Source of the DNA: SAR324 cluster bacterium
GTDB lineage: Bacteria; SAR324; XYD2-FULL-50-16
Assembly: GCA_002401295.1 (NCBI GenBank)
Contig: NVSR01000020.1
Location: forward strand, 7,601 to 27,229
Direction: 5' to 3'
DNA length: 19,629 bases
Part shown: piece by piece, positions 8,339 through 15,676 of the stretch
Position numbering within the stretch: the first letter of the stretch is position 1
How the letters are laid out: each line of letters opens with the position of its first letter
The notes under the pieces: model-generated
What the model saw: only the letters and a program-made list of their open reading frames with translations
Database searches by the model: none
What the model was told of the DNA's origin: nothing
Position numbers and translations under genes: made by a program

Positions 8339-9706
8339 TCATCTTCCCACCTCAGCCTCTTCCAGCCCCTGAAATTTCATTAAACACTCCAAAGCATGAC
8401 CCTGCCAGGGAATAAAAATCAAACAACCTTGATGGCGACTGATCGTTTGTTGTAGAAAAAAAGCGAACAGGGCAAAAGACAGATACTTGGATTGGTTTGA
8501 ATGGTACAAGCTATCAGGAATATGCAGTATCTCATCCCAATGATCAGGCAAATCTATCTCTTGCAGTGTAATCGAAAGGCCAACTTCATTATTTTCTTCC
8601 GTGACATCACAAGAAAACAAGGGACTGTTTTCCCTCCCGCAGATTTCATGAAATTGCAGTAGCAACTCCAGGAGACAGCTCAACATCTTGACCAAAAGGG
8701 AAAAATCTCCCTTGATCTGAATTTTTTCTATGCCCGGTTGAATATCGAAAGATACTTGCCTGGCACCGTTACTCTCAGAAAATCGAGCTATCGCCTCATG
8801 AAATAGTTCCAGGCAATTAATCCTCTGCTCTCTCTGCAAGGGCTGAGATAACTCTCCTGTGATCAGTTCATTCAAGAGTTCTAAGGTATTCTTATGAGCT
8901 AATAGTTTATCCAAGAGGACGTCCTTCAGTAATTGCTCCGAATCCTCTGACGAAAACAAAGCAAGGGCATCAATCATGACAACCATTTTTTGGCGAAAAT
9001 CACACAAAATTCGCTGATAAAAGCATCTCATGTTTTGTATTTCTAATTCCAACTCCTGAATTTTTGCTTTGCCTGCCTCCAGATCATTCAGCATGTGATG
9101 GTGGAGATCAATCAATTCTTGTTCCAGTCCTGGCAACTCATCAAAAAAGTCGGCACCTGTTTCCTTGCGCTCATTTTGCCTTTGGTAATGATCAATGGTA
9201 AGAATGATGGACTTCTGCTTGCGATAGGTACCCCTAGTTGAGGTCAGGGCAGACACATCTCCCTCCAGAGGGAATAGGGGAGACTCCATAGAAAAGGAAG
9301 AAGAAAAACTGGACGTTGCTTTATGATGATAAAATTCTCTAATGACGCAGGAAAATTGATTGCAGATTAGATCGACATAATACTGCTTGTCTCCATGCAA
9401 GGGATCTGAAGGAATCCACAAAAAGTGTCCTGCTTCACTGTCTTCCAGCTTCAAGATAGGTATTTTAACACTGTTTTCATCCCTTTTTCTCCTGTTAGCC
9501 TCTCGTTGAAGTTCTCCATGCTGTAAAAAAAAAAAATTATGGCCTAACTGATAAGAGAGCTGGCTTTGCAAAAAAACTTCACTCAGTGCTAAAAGAAGGG
9601 CTGAGATTAGTTTTTCCTCTGAGGCCCTGGATTTGGCAAGCAGTGTCTCGCTATGTTTGAGAAAACATGCTGTCAGATCCCAGCAGCTATTTGTTTTTAC
9701 TGTCAT
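8339..9706 (-). CDS. Degenerate histidine-kinase-like protein
   Basis: 455 residues without a membrane segment. The N-terminal part (about 10-130) could be a GAF-like sensor domain (AGHFLWIPSDPLHGDKQYYVDLI). A coiled coil follows (190-230), then a region laid out like a kinase dimerisation domain (225-310) and an ATPase-like fold (315-455). The usual HE[LI]RxPL phosphorylation site reads CDFRQKMVV, with no histidine. The N-box, aligned on GDFSLLVKMLSCLLELLLQF (333-352), has Cys and Leu where the conserved asparagines belong. I see no DxGxG or GxGxG box. It may act as a non-catalytic scaffold or regulator. A run of 12 T (coding strand, 9525-9536) encodes part of HNFFFLQH. Its ATG lies 15 nt from the start of the divergent small gene. 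Confidence 0.8.
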   Translation of the reverse strand: MTVKTNSCWDLTACFLKHSETLLAKSRASEEKLISALLLALSEVFLQSQLSYQLGHNFFFLQHGELQREANRRKRDENSVKIPILKLEDSEAGHFLWIPSDPLHGDKQYYVDLICNQFSCVIREFYHHKATSSFSSSFSMESPLFPLEGDVSALTSTRGTYRKQKSIILTIDHYQRQNERKETGADFFDELPGLEQELIDLHHHMLNDLEAGKAKIQELELEIQNMRCFYQRILCDFRQKMVVMIDALALFSSEDSEQLLKDVLLDKLLAHKNTLELLNELITGELSQPLQREQRINCLELFHEAIARFSESNGARQVSFDIQPGIEKIQIKGDFSLLVKMLSCLLELLLQFHEICGRENSPLFSCDVTEENNEVGLSITLQEIDLPDHWDEILHIPDSLYHSNQSKYLSFALFAFFLQQTISRHQGCLIFIPWQGHALECLMKFQGLEEAEVGR

Positions 9707-9721
9707 TTATGAGCAATAAAA

Positions 9722-9979
9722 ATGGTTCCCACAAAAGAAGAAGTTGAACTGAAAATTGGAAAACTGGCAGCCTGGTATGACACAGCCGCCCGCCCTTTGA
9801 AGTGGATCCGACAAGTGCAGGATTTCAAGAAGGACATTAAAAAGTCAATGGACTATTTGCCTTCGGAAGTAAAGTCACGGCTCAAAGAGAAAAAGAAGGC
9901 CCTAGAACTCTATATGCTGGAAAAAAGACTGATTGAAATTGAGGATCTGATCAGGAAAGAAAAACAAAAAGGCAAGTAA
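9722..9979 (+). CDS. Small helical hypothetical protein
   Basis: 85 residues, highly charged and predicted to be almost entirely alpha-helical: KIGKLAAWYDTAARPLKWIRQ, then KDIKKSMDYLPSEVKSRLKE, then a lysine-rich coiled coil to the end. ATG at 9722 is the only possible start, since an in-frame stop lies just upstream at 9710-9712. The ribosome site is poor. The promoter would have to lie inside the divergent gene. It is followed by a clean bidirectional terminator, which supports it being a transcribed gene. I do not recognise the family. Confidence 0.6.
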   Translation: MVPTKEEVELKIGKLAAWYDTAARPLKWIRQVQDFKKDIKKSMDYLPSEVKSRLKEKKKALELYMLEKRLIEIEDLIRKEKQKGK

Positions 9980-10063
9980 TTCATTGGCTGTTGAGACAGC
10001 AATAGTATCTGGAAGTAGTCCGTCGGACAAGGGGGACTCCATCGAACCTATCAAATTTTTGGC

Positions 10064-10105
10064 AAAAAAAAAGGCAACAAAACTAAATAGCTTTGTTGCC
10101 TTTTT
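10064..10105. terminator. Bidirectional rho-independent terminator
   Basis: Stem GGCAACAAA (10073-10081) with TTTGTTGCC (10092-10100), loop of 10 nt, preceded by nine A and followed by TTTTT. It therefore works on both strands: it ends the small gene on the plus strand and the infC-rpmI-rplT transcript on the minus strand, 22 nt after the rplT stop. Confidence 0.92.
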
Positions 10106-10121
10106 CCTTTCGATATTTTTT

Positions 10122-10475
10122 TTACAGCTTTGCTTTTGCTGTGTCTGCAATGCTCTTGAATGCATCGAAATCAGAGATGGCCAAATTAGCCAAAGTCTTT
10201 CGATCCATTTCAACGTTAGCCAGCTTCAGTCCATGGATCAAAGCACTGTAAGTCATACCACAGATCCTAGCTGCTGCGTTGATACGAACGATCCATAAAG
10301 AACGAAAATCTCGTTTTCTAACTTTACGATCTCGATAAGCATAACATCTTGCTCGATCAACAGCTTCTTTTACAGTTCGAAGAAGACGACTTCGTCCACC
10401 ACGATAACCTTTTGCTGCTTTAAAAAAAGCATTCTTCTTTTTTCGAGCGTGGACCGCTCTTTTTACTCTAGCCAT
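10122..10475 (-). CDS. rplT: 50S ribosomal protein L20
   Basis: 117 residues, the normal family length. The N-terminus MARVKRAVHARKKKNAFFK and the later LWIVRINAAAR and YSALIHGLKLANVEMDRKTL are diagnostic. It binds 23S rRNA early in large-subunit assembly. Last gene of the infC-rpmI-rplT cluster, 50 nt after rpmI. Ribosome site AAAAGGTAG lies 5 nt before ATG. In enterobacteria L20 represses rpmI-rplT translation; I see no obvious matching structure in this spacer. Confidence 0.98.
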   Translation of the reverse strand: MARVKRAVHARKKKNAFFKAAKGYRGGRSRLLRTVKEAVDRARCYAYRDRKVRKRDFRSLWIVRINAAARICGMTYSALIHGLKLANVEMDRKTLANLAISDFDAFKSIADTAKAKL

Positions 10476-10525
10476 GTTTACTACCTTTTGTTAAATCAGA
10501 CTGTTAAAAACTCTATTGGTCTGCC

Positions 10526-10729
10526 TTAACCGTAAGGAAGCATTCGCTTGATGGATGGAGTATCCGCAGCAGAAATGATTCCGCCAGTTCGCAGATCACG
10601 CTTTTTGTTTCGATTTTGCTTTGTTAAGATGTGACGCATCTTTGCGTGCTTGAACTTAACCTTACCCTTAGAAGTCAGTTTAAAACGCTTCTTAGCAGAG
10701 CTTTTTGACTTTAATTTATATCCGGCCAT
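10526..10729 (-). CDS. rpmI: 50S ribosomal protein L35
   Basis: 67 residues, very basic. Typical features are KSKSSAKKRFKLTSKGKVKF and HILTKQNRNKKRDLR, ending in IKRMLPYG. Its ribosome site (AAGG) overlaps the stop codon of infC, seven nt before its ATG, so translation of the two is probably coupled. Confidence 0.97.
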   Translation of the reverse strand: MAGYKLKSKSSAKKRFKLTSKGKVKFKHAKMRHILTKQNRNKKRDLRTGGIISAADTPSIKRMLPYG

Positions 10730-10736
10730 GTCAACC

Positions 10737-11285
10737 TTAACTAGTTTTTTTAGGTGCTAGAATCATTTGAGCAATTCTACCTTCTGCTCTCGGCTTCACT
10801 TCTACAATACTGAGGTCTTCCGTTTCCTTTGTGAAACGATCTAATAACTCGATACCAAGATAGGTATAAGCCATCTCTCGCCCGCGATACTGTACCGTAA
10901 CCTTCACCTTATTACCGTCCGTTAAAAACCCCCGAGCGTTTTTCAATTTAAATTGAAAATCATGCTCTTCCGTTTTCGGGCGAAGCTTAATTTCTTTAAC
11001 GCGAACTACAGTTTGGCGCTTCTTGGCATCATTCTGCTTCTTACGTTTTTGATATTTAAACTTACCATAATCCATAATACGGCAAACAGGAGGCCTGGAC
11101 TTATCACTGACTTCAACTAAGTCTAGTCCCTTTTCTTGAGCTACCTCAAGTGCTTCCTGAAGTTTAAGTACCCCAAGTTGTTCCCCGTCTTCATCAACTA
11201 CGCGGACTTCTATGGCCCTGATAGCTCTGTTGATCCTTGTTTTGTCAACAATGGCTTCAGGCTTCCTTCGCTTTCTAACGGCTAT
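10737..11285 (-). CDS. infC: Translation initiation factor IF-3, likely AUA start
   Basis: Binds the 30S subunit and checks start-codon and initiator-tRNA pairing. Recognised by VRVVDEDGEQLGVLKLQEAL, RPPVCRIMDYGKFKYQKRKK and VTVQYRGREMAYTYLG, ending in MILAPKKTS. The frame opens at GTG 11366, but that start would translate tRNA-Val. ATG at 11304-11306 is only two nt behind the tRNA, leaving no room for a ribosome site. ATA at 11283-11285 has AGGGG (11291-11295) with a 5-nt spacer and gives a 182-residue protein of normal size beginning xAVRKRRKPEAIVDKTR. Rare start codons are well known in infC (AUU in E. coli), where they allow IF-3 to repress its own translation. The start choice is inference; the gene identity is certain. 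Confidence 0.95.
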   Translation of the reverse strand: MAVRKRRKPEAIVDKTRINRAIRAIEVRVVDEDGEQLGVLKLQEALEVAQEKGLDLVEVSDKSRPPVCRIMDYGKFKYQKRKKQNDAKKRQTVVRVKEIKLRPKTEEHDFQFKLKNARGFLTDGNKVKVTVQYRGREMAYTYLGIELLDRFTKETEDLSIVEVKPRAEGRIAQMILAPKKTS

Positions 11286-11308
11286 TTTTTCCCCTAGAGT
11301 GGACATCG

Positions 11309-11380
11309 TAGGCGCGGACGGGATTGAACCGTCGACCACTACCGTGTCGGGGTAGTGCTCTCCCACTGAGCTACGCGCCT
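11309..11380 (-). tRNA. tRNA-Val (anticodon GAC), CCA not encoded
   Basis: 72-nt cloverleaf: acceptor AGGCGCG/CGCGCCT, D arm GCTC/GAGC, anticodon stem CTACC/GGTAG, T arm GACGG-TTCAATC-CCGTC, discriminator A. The anticodon loop is CCGACAC, giving anticodon GAC. Position 33 is C instead of the near-universal U. No CCA is encoded, unlike the two tRNAs upstream in the same cluster. The 3' end is 2 nt before an in-frame ATG of infC. Confidence 0.88.
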
Positions 11381-11410
11381 ATCGTATTGGTTATAGGCTT
11401 ATAAGGTAAC

Positions 11411-11486
11411 TGGTGGAGAATAGCGGGATCGAACCGCTGACCTCCTGCTTGCAAGGCAGGCGCTCTACCAACTGAGCTAATTCCCC
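11411..11486 (-). tRNA. tRNA-Ala (anticodon TGC)
   Basis: 76 nt including encoded CCA. Acceptor GGGGAAT/ATTCTCC (one G-U pair), D arm GCTC/GAGC, anticodon arm CCTGC-CTTGCAA-GCAGG, T arm GCGGTTCGATCCCGC. All standard elements are present. Confidence 0.97.
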
Positions 11487-11524
11487 AATAATGTGGCTAT
11501 CAAATGTTAACCTAAAGTGAAGTT

Positions 11525-11601
11525 TGGTGGGCCAGGGTGGATTCGAACCACCGACCCCATCCTTATCAGGGATGTACTCTAACCGACTGAGCTACTGGCC
11601 C
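11525..11601 (-). tRNA. tRNA-Ile (anticodon GAT)
   Basis: 77 nt including encoded CCA. Acceptor GGGCCAG/CTGGCCC, anticodon arm CATCC-CTGATAA-GGATG, T arm GGTGGTTCGAATCCACC. First gene of the minus-strand tRNA-infC-rpmI-rplT transcription unit. Confidence 0.97.
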
Positions 11602-11635
11602 TTCCAAATTCATACTTTATTTAACTGAAGCATCA

Positions 11636-11665
11636 AACCTAACTTAGTTCAACATTTCCTGTCAA
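11636..11665 (-). promoter_or_regulatory. Promoter of the tRNA-Ile/Ala/Val-infC-rpmI-rplT unit
   Basis: Minus strand: perfect TTGACA (11660-11665), 18-bp spacer, TAGGTT (11636-11641), which keeps the three most conserved -10 bases. It lies 35 nt before the tRNA-Ile 5' end. Confidence 0.6.
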
Positions 11666-11991
11666 TAACTTTTTTCAACTTTTTTATTTTTTCTTTTCCG
11701 AAAAAATTCTCTGTAGGAATAAACATTTCCCTGAATTTGATCAAGTACTTTTTTTGTTTAGTACTTCTGACCTCATCCATCACCTTACCCTTTTCTGTGT
11801 TTTTCTCTGCACAGCCAAGAATTTTAAGAAGTGATAACAGCGATTAGTGTCGAACTGATCCCGAAATCTAACTGGCAATGATTTTTCTTGCAAGTAAAAA
11901 ATGCTTTTTTTAAAAAAAAATCTATACCCAATTATAATCATTAACCTTTAAACCCTTGACTGTCCAAAATTTTCCTTCCACATATCGGCCC

Positions 11992-12042
11992 CAGAGGTTG
12001 GGCATTGCTTTAAAGCTGGGTAGTCCTTAGGCTAAACCTCTG
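11992..12042 (+). other. Possible structured leader RNA segment upstream of truB
   Basis: cagaggtt (11992-11999) pairs with aacctctg (12035-12042), 8 bp. Between them lie the palindrome gctttaaagc (12007-12016) and tagtccttaggcta (12021-12034), itself nearly palindromic. The nested order could form a three-way junction. Function unknown; chance is not excluded. Confidence 0.3.
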
Positions 12043-12099
12043 TTCATTCCCCATCCGCTCAGGCGGAATTCTATAAAATGCAGTAATTTCTTCTCCTTA

Positions 12100-12105
12100 T
12101 ATAAT
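12100..12105 (+). promoter_or_regulatory. Candidate -10 element for truB-rpsO-pnp
   Basis: TATAAT 70 nt before the truB start. No good -35 box is seen at 16-18 bp, so this is tentative. Confidence 0.3.
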
Positions 12106-12174
12106 AGGCGCAAAAAAATTTACTTTTTTGACGAATAATAGAGAGGGAATGATTGCCTCAGACTGTGAAGCACT

Positions 12175-13089
12175 TTGGACGGTATCATCAATATTAACAA
12201 ACCCAGTGGTATCACCTCCTATGGAGTGATTCGGGTAGTAAAGAAAATCGCTCAAGAAAAGAAGATTGGCCATTTGGGAACTCTGGATCCGATGGCAACT
12301 GGCGTTCTGCCACTTTTTTTAGGCAAAATGACAAAGCTTATTCCTTTTTTTAATGAAGGCGATAAGGGGTATCGCGTCACGGCAATGCTAGGGGGGCAAT
12401 CCACAACTCTGGATGCGGAAGGAGAGATTGAAGAGGTCCCTATTCCCGAAGACTGCACTCCGGAAAAGGTTAGAGAAACACTGCTTTCTTTCTTGGGAGA
12501 GATCGAACAAACCCCTCCTATGTATTCGGCAGTAAAAATCAATGGGAAAAAACTTTATGAATACGCTCGTAAAGGAGAAACCATTGAGCGCAAGTCACGG
12601 AAGGTGACCATTCATGAAATCACCAATATTGAGTACAGCGCGCCTATTTTAACTTTCGATGTCTTTTGTTCGAAAGGTACATACATTCGGACCCTGGCAG
12701 ATGATGTAGCTCAAAAGTTAGGGACAAGGGCTTACCTCACGGCATTATGTCGCACCAAAGTCGGACAGTTTTTCAACCTGGAGAATAGCATTGACCTTGA
12801 CCGACTGGAAAAATTGGATGAGATTGATCTATTGACCAGTTTCGTCCAACCGATCTCGATCATGCCCGACTGGCATGTGATTTCCGCTGAAACGGAACAG
12901 ATGCGCATTCGAATCAAACAAGGCAACGCTGTTCCTGTTTGTTTCGAGAAAATTAATTTTTCCCCTCAAGGGAGTGACTCTCCGCGCAGCATGGTGGTCG
13001 ATCAGAAACAAAGATTACTTGCAGTTGGGAACCTTGAATTCAGCCAGGATTCTCAATGTAACTTTCACCCGATGAAAGTGTTATTTTAA
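12175..13089 (+). CDS. truB: tRNA pseudouridine(55) synthase
   Basis: Makes pseudouridine 55 in the T loop of tRNAs. 304 residues, the usual size. DGIININKPSGITS opens the catalytic domain; GTLDPMATGVLPLFLG carries the catalytic Asp (D38). Further family stretches are TPPMYSAVKINGKKLYEYARKG and CSKGTYIRTLADD. A PUA-like C-terminal region follows from about residue 240. The start is TTG: an in-frame stop lies 9 nt upstream, and the family begins at the same place (MDG). The ribosome site is weak (GAAG). A better GAGAGGG lies at 12141-12147 but precedes an out-of-frame ATG. First gene of truB-rpsO-pnp. Confidence 0.96.
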   Translation: MDGIININKPSGITSYGVIRVVKKIAQEKKIGHLGTLDPMATGVLPLFLGKMTKLIPFFNEGDKGYRVTAMLGGQSTTLDAEGEIEEVPIPEDCTPEKVRETLLSFLGEIEQTPPMYSAVKINGKKLYEYARKGETIERKSRKVTIHEITNIEYSAPILTFDVFCSKGTYIRTLADDVAQKLGTRAYLTALCRTKVGQFFNLENSIDLDRLEKLDEIDLLTSFVQPISIMPDWHVISAETEQMRIRIKQGNAVPVCFEKINFSPQGSDSPRSMVVDQKQRLLAVGNLEFSQDSQCNFHPMKVLF

Positions 13090-13114
13090 GGCTGGATGAA
13101 ACTTTAGGAGAAGC

Positions 13115-13381
13115 ATGCTTACAGTAGAAGATAAACAAGCCATTGTTACGAAGTACGGAAAAGATGAAAATGACACTGGCGCCACGGAAGTGCAAATCGC
13201 CCTACTGACATCTCGTATTATTTACCTGACCGGTCACTTCAAAAAGCATATCCACGATCATCATTCACGACGGGGTCTGTTGAAGCTGGTAGGTAGTCGA
13301 AAACAACTATTGAAGTACCTAAAGAAAAAGAACATTAATAAGTACCGTTCTTTGATCGCTGATTTGGGAATCCGTAAGTAA
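13115..13381 (+). CDS. rpsO: 30S ribosomal protein S15
   Basis: 88 residues, the standard length. Signature GSRKQLLKYLKKKNINKYRSLIADLGIRK, with TGATEVQIALLTSRIIYLTGHFKKH and the HDHHSRRGLL stretch. It binds the central domain of 16S rRNA early in assembly. Ribosome site TAGGAG precedes ATG by 4 nt. It lies 25 nt after truB and is followed by pnp in the classic order. Confidence 0.98.
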   Translation: MLTVEDKQAIVTKYGKDENDTGATEVQIALLTSRIIYLTGHFKKHIHDHHSRRGLLKLVGSRKQLLKYLKKKNINKYRSLIADLGIRK

Positions 13382-13394
13382 TTCCTGGCCAGTG

Positions 13395-13422
13395 CTTCAC
13401 AGTGAATTTGCTTTCTGTGAAG
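13395..13422 (+). promoter_or_regulatory. Hairpin in the rpsO-pnp spacer
   Basis: CTTCACAG (13395-13402) and CTGTGAAG (13415-13422), 8 bp perfect, loop 12 nt. In E. coli a pnp leader hairpin is cut by RNase III and lets PNPase repress itself. The same position suggests a comparable role here, but the sequence is not that of E. coli. There is no T-run, so it is not a terminator. Confidence 0.5.
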
Positions 13423-13489
13423 TTCCAACGAATAGGTCTCACGCAAATTATCTCAGTCTTATCAGCGGATATTGCAACCAAACGATTCT

Positions 13490-15559
13490 ATGAAAAAAAT
13501 TCAAATCGATTATTTTGGGAAAACCCTAGTCCTGGAAACCAATCGGATCGCAAAACAAGCCAATGGCTCTGTTTATATTACCTACGGAGATACATCTGTT
13601 CTCGTAGCAGCTACAGCTCAAAAGGAAAACACAAGCTTGGGATTCTTCCCACTGACTTGTGCTTATCAAGTTCGAGCTTACTCACAAGGTAAGATCCTGG
13701 GTGGTTTCGTAAAAAGGGAACGAATGCCCTCAGAGATGGAAATCCTGGCCTCTCGTGCCATGGACCGTCCCCTACGACCTCTCTTTGACGAGAATTTCTC
13801 AGCAGAGACTCAAGTCATTGCGACTGTTGTCAGTTATGATAACACCTCCAATCCTCAGGCTGCTGCTCTTTTGGCTGCCTCAACGGCTCTTTTGATCTCG
13901 GATATTCCTTATGAGACTGCCATTGCTGGTGTCACTGTAGGTCGAGTCAATGGTGAGTTCATGGTCAACCCATCTCCAGCACAGCTGGAAGAAAGTGACC
14001 TGGACCTATACCTGGTTGCCAAGGAAGACGCGATTGTCATGGTAGAAGCCGGAGCTCAGAAGATCTCCGAAGAAGTCATGCTGGAAGCTCTGGCTTTTGG
14101 TCATGAAGCCATCAAGCCTTTGCTTAAGCTACAGGAAGAGTTCCGCAAATTAGTGGGCGTTAAAAAGCGAAAAGTTGAAAAGCCTGTTGTGAACAAAGAA
14201 GTCGGCAAAGCCGTTAGCAAATTTGCTGACCGCAAGCTGAAAAAAGCGTTGACTACAGCCGATAAAAAAGAACGCTCTCTCGCTCTTGATAAAATCAAGG
14301 CCGATACAGTGGAAGCTTTGGTGACGGAAGAGTCTGGCTTTGAAGCCAGTGAAGTGAAGGGTGCTTTGAGTGATCTGAAGAAAAAGATCATTCGAGAGAA
14401 TATCCTGAAAAAAGGCCCTCGTATTGACGGACGAAGCAACACAGAAATTCGCTCCATCAGCAGCGAATTAGGCCTCTTGCCAAAAGCTCACGGTTCCGCC
14501 CTGTTTACTCGTGGTGAGACTCAAGCTTTGGTAGTTGCCACTCTGGGAACTAAAGATGACGAGCAAATGGTGGATGATCCTTCAGGACTCCATTTCAAGC
14601 GCTTCTATCTCCATTACAACTTCCCTGCTTATTGCGTAGGTGAAGTTCGACGACTTGCCGCTCCAGGGCGACGAGAAATCGGACATGGAAATCTAGCTGA
14701 ACGCGGCCTGAAGCCTGTTATGCCTTCCAAAGAGAAGTTCCCTTATACCATTCGTATCGTTTCTGAGATCACTGAATCCAATGGATCTTCATCCATGGCC
14801 AGTGTTTGTGGCGGTTCTTTGGCCATGATGGAAGCGGGTGTTCCTCTATCCGAAGCCGTTGCCGGTGTCGCTATGGGAATGGTTTCCGACAAGAAGAATA
14901 ACGTGATCTTGTCAGATATCCTGGGTGATGAAGATCACGTAGGTGATATGGACTTCAAAGTCATCGGTACTGCCCAAGGCATTACAGCACTGCAGATGGA
15001 CATTAAGATCGATGGACTTTCCATGGATCTACTGAAAGAAGCTCTGTTGCAAGCGAAAGAAGGAAGACTGCACATTCTGCAGGAGATGGCTAAGTCCATC
15101 GAATCTTCTCGTGAAAACATTGCCGGAAACGCTCCACGTTTCATCCAGTACAAGATCTCTCCTAACAAGATCCGTGATCTGATCGGACCTGGTGGAAAGA
15201 TCATCAAAGGTATCCAGGCTGAAAGTAAAGCCAAGGTAGAAGTGGATGATGCCGGAGTCGTGAATATTTCTTCCGCTAATCAGGAAAGTGCTGAAAAAGC
15301 TCTGGCTCTGGTTCGAGAAATGACTCAGGAAGTGGAAGTTGGTACGATCTACGATGGTAAGGTTGTCAAGGTTGTAGACTTTGGAGCTTTCGTTGAGGTA
15401 CTGCCTAATACTCAAGGTCTGGTTCACGTTTCCGAAATCGCTAAAGAGCGAGTCGAAAACGTTGAAGATGTCTTGAATGAAGGTCAGATGATCAAAGTAA
15501 AAGCCATTGGCTTTGACAAGCGAGGAAAATTGAAGCTGTCCATCAAGGCCACTCTTTAA
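13490..15559 (+). CDS. pnp: Polyribonucleotide nucleotidyltransferase (PNPase)
   Basis: Phosphate-dependent 3'-5' exoribonuclease, a trimer and degradosome component. Domains in order: first RNase PH core (about 1-230), an all-alpha linker (KKRKVEKPVVNKEVGKAVSK and after), a second, catalytic RNase PH core with RRLAAPGRREIGHGNLAERGL and ILGDEDHVGDMDFKV, a KH domain (IRDLIGPGGKIIKGIQ) and an S1 domain (GKVVKVVDFGAFVEVLP) to the end. It stops a few residues after S1, with no acidic tail. The frame also allows a TTG at 13472, giving six more residues. I prefer ATG 13490 because homologues start near MKKIQIDYFGKTLVLET, but neither start has a good ribosome site. Confidence 0.97.
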   Translation: MKKIQIDYFGKTLVLETNRIAKQANGSVYITYGDTSVLVAATAQKENTSLGFFPLTCAYQVRAYSQGKILGGFVKRERMPSEMEILASRAMDRPLRPLFDENFSAETQVIATVVSYDNTSNPQAAALLAASTALLISDIPYETAIAGVTVGRVNGEFMVNPSPAQLEESDLDLYLVAKEDAIVMVEAGAQKISEEVMLEALAFGHEAIKPLLKLQEEFRKLVGVKKRKVEKPVVNKEVGKAVSKFADRKLKKALTTADKKERSLALDKIKADTVEALVTEESGFEASEVKGALSDLKKKIIRENILKKGPRIDGRSNTEIRSISSELGLLPKAHGSALFTRGETQALVVATLGTKDDEQMVDDPSGLHFKRFYLHYNFPAYCVGEVRRLAAPGRREIGHGNLAERGLKPVMPSKEKFPYTIRIVSEITESNGSSSMASVCGGSLAMMEAGVPLSEAVAGVAMGMVSDKKNNVILSDILGDEDHVGDMDFKVIGTAQGITALQMDIKIDGLSMDLLKEALLQAKEGRLHILQEMAKSIESSRENIAGNAPRFIQYKISPNKIRDLIGPGGKIIKGIQAESKAKVEVDDAGVVNISSANQESAEKALALVREMTQEVEVGTIYDGKVVKVVDFGAFVEVLPNTQGLVHVSEIAKERVENVEDVLNEGQMIKVKAIGFDKRGKLKLSIKATL

Positions 15560-15585
15560 TTATCCAAGCAGTCTAAAGAAATGCA

Positions 15586-15616
15586 ACAGCCCCATTTTTT
15601 GGGGTTGTCTTTTCTC
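15586..15616 (+). terminator. Rho-independent terminator after pnp
   Basis: Stem ACAGCCCC (15586-15593) with GGGGTTGT (15601-15608), loop ATTTTTT, followed by CTTTTCTC. It ends the truB-rpsO-pnp transcript 27 nt after the pnp stop. Confidence 0.85.
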
Positions 15617-15645
15617 TCAGGAAAGACTAGTGTTCGTGTTTCCTT

Positions 15646-15672
15646 GCTAAACAGCCCCCAAAGCTGTTTAGC
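15646..15672 (+). repeat. Perfect 10-bp inverted repeat just upstream of tRNA-Arg
   Basis: GCTAAACAGC (15646-15655) and GCTGTTTAGC (15663-15672) around CCCCAAA. It ends 4 nt before the tRNA. No T-run follows. GTTTAGCTG at its right arm (15666-15674) recurs exactly 20 nt later in the tRNA D arm (15686-15694), so the left arm could also pair with the tRNA. Confidence 0.7.
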
Positions 15673-15676
15673 TGCT

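Larger units (their letters stand above)
11602..12174. other. Divergent intergenic region between the tRNA-infC and truB operons
   Basis: 573 bases with no convincing coding frame. It holds a minus-strand promoter next to tRNA-Ile, A/T tracts around 11905-11920, a foldable segment at 11992-12042, a small hairpin tccgc-tcag-gcgga (12054-12067) and an AT-rich -10-like element before truB. The genes that usually precede truB (nusA, infB, rbfA) are not here. Confidence 0.7.

Noticed and set aside
11286..11366. Upstream part of the infC reading frame starting at GTG 11366
   Set aside because: It translates tRNA-Val(GAC) and has no ribosome site; the tRNA is the real feature.
12149..12229. ATG behind a strong GAGAGGG just before truB, giving a 26-residue peptide
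   Set aside because: The purine run is too close to the ATG, the peptide overlaps truB out of frame and is not protein-like; it remains a remote possibility as a leader peptide.
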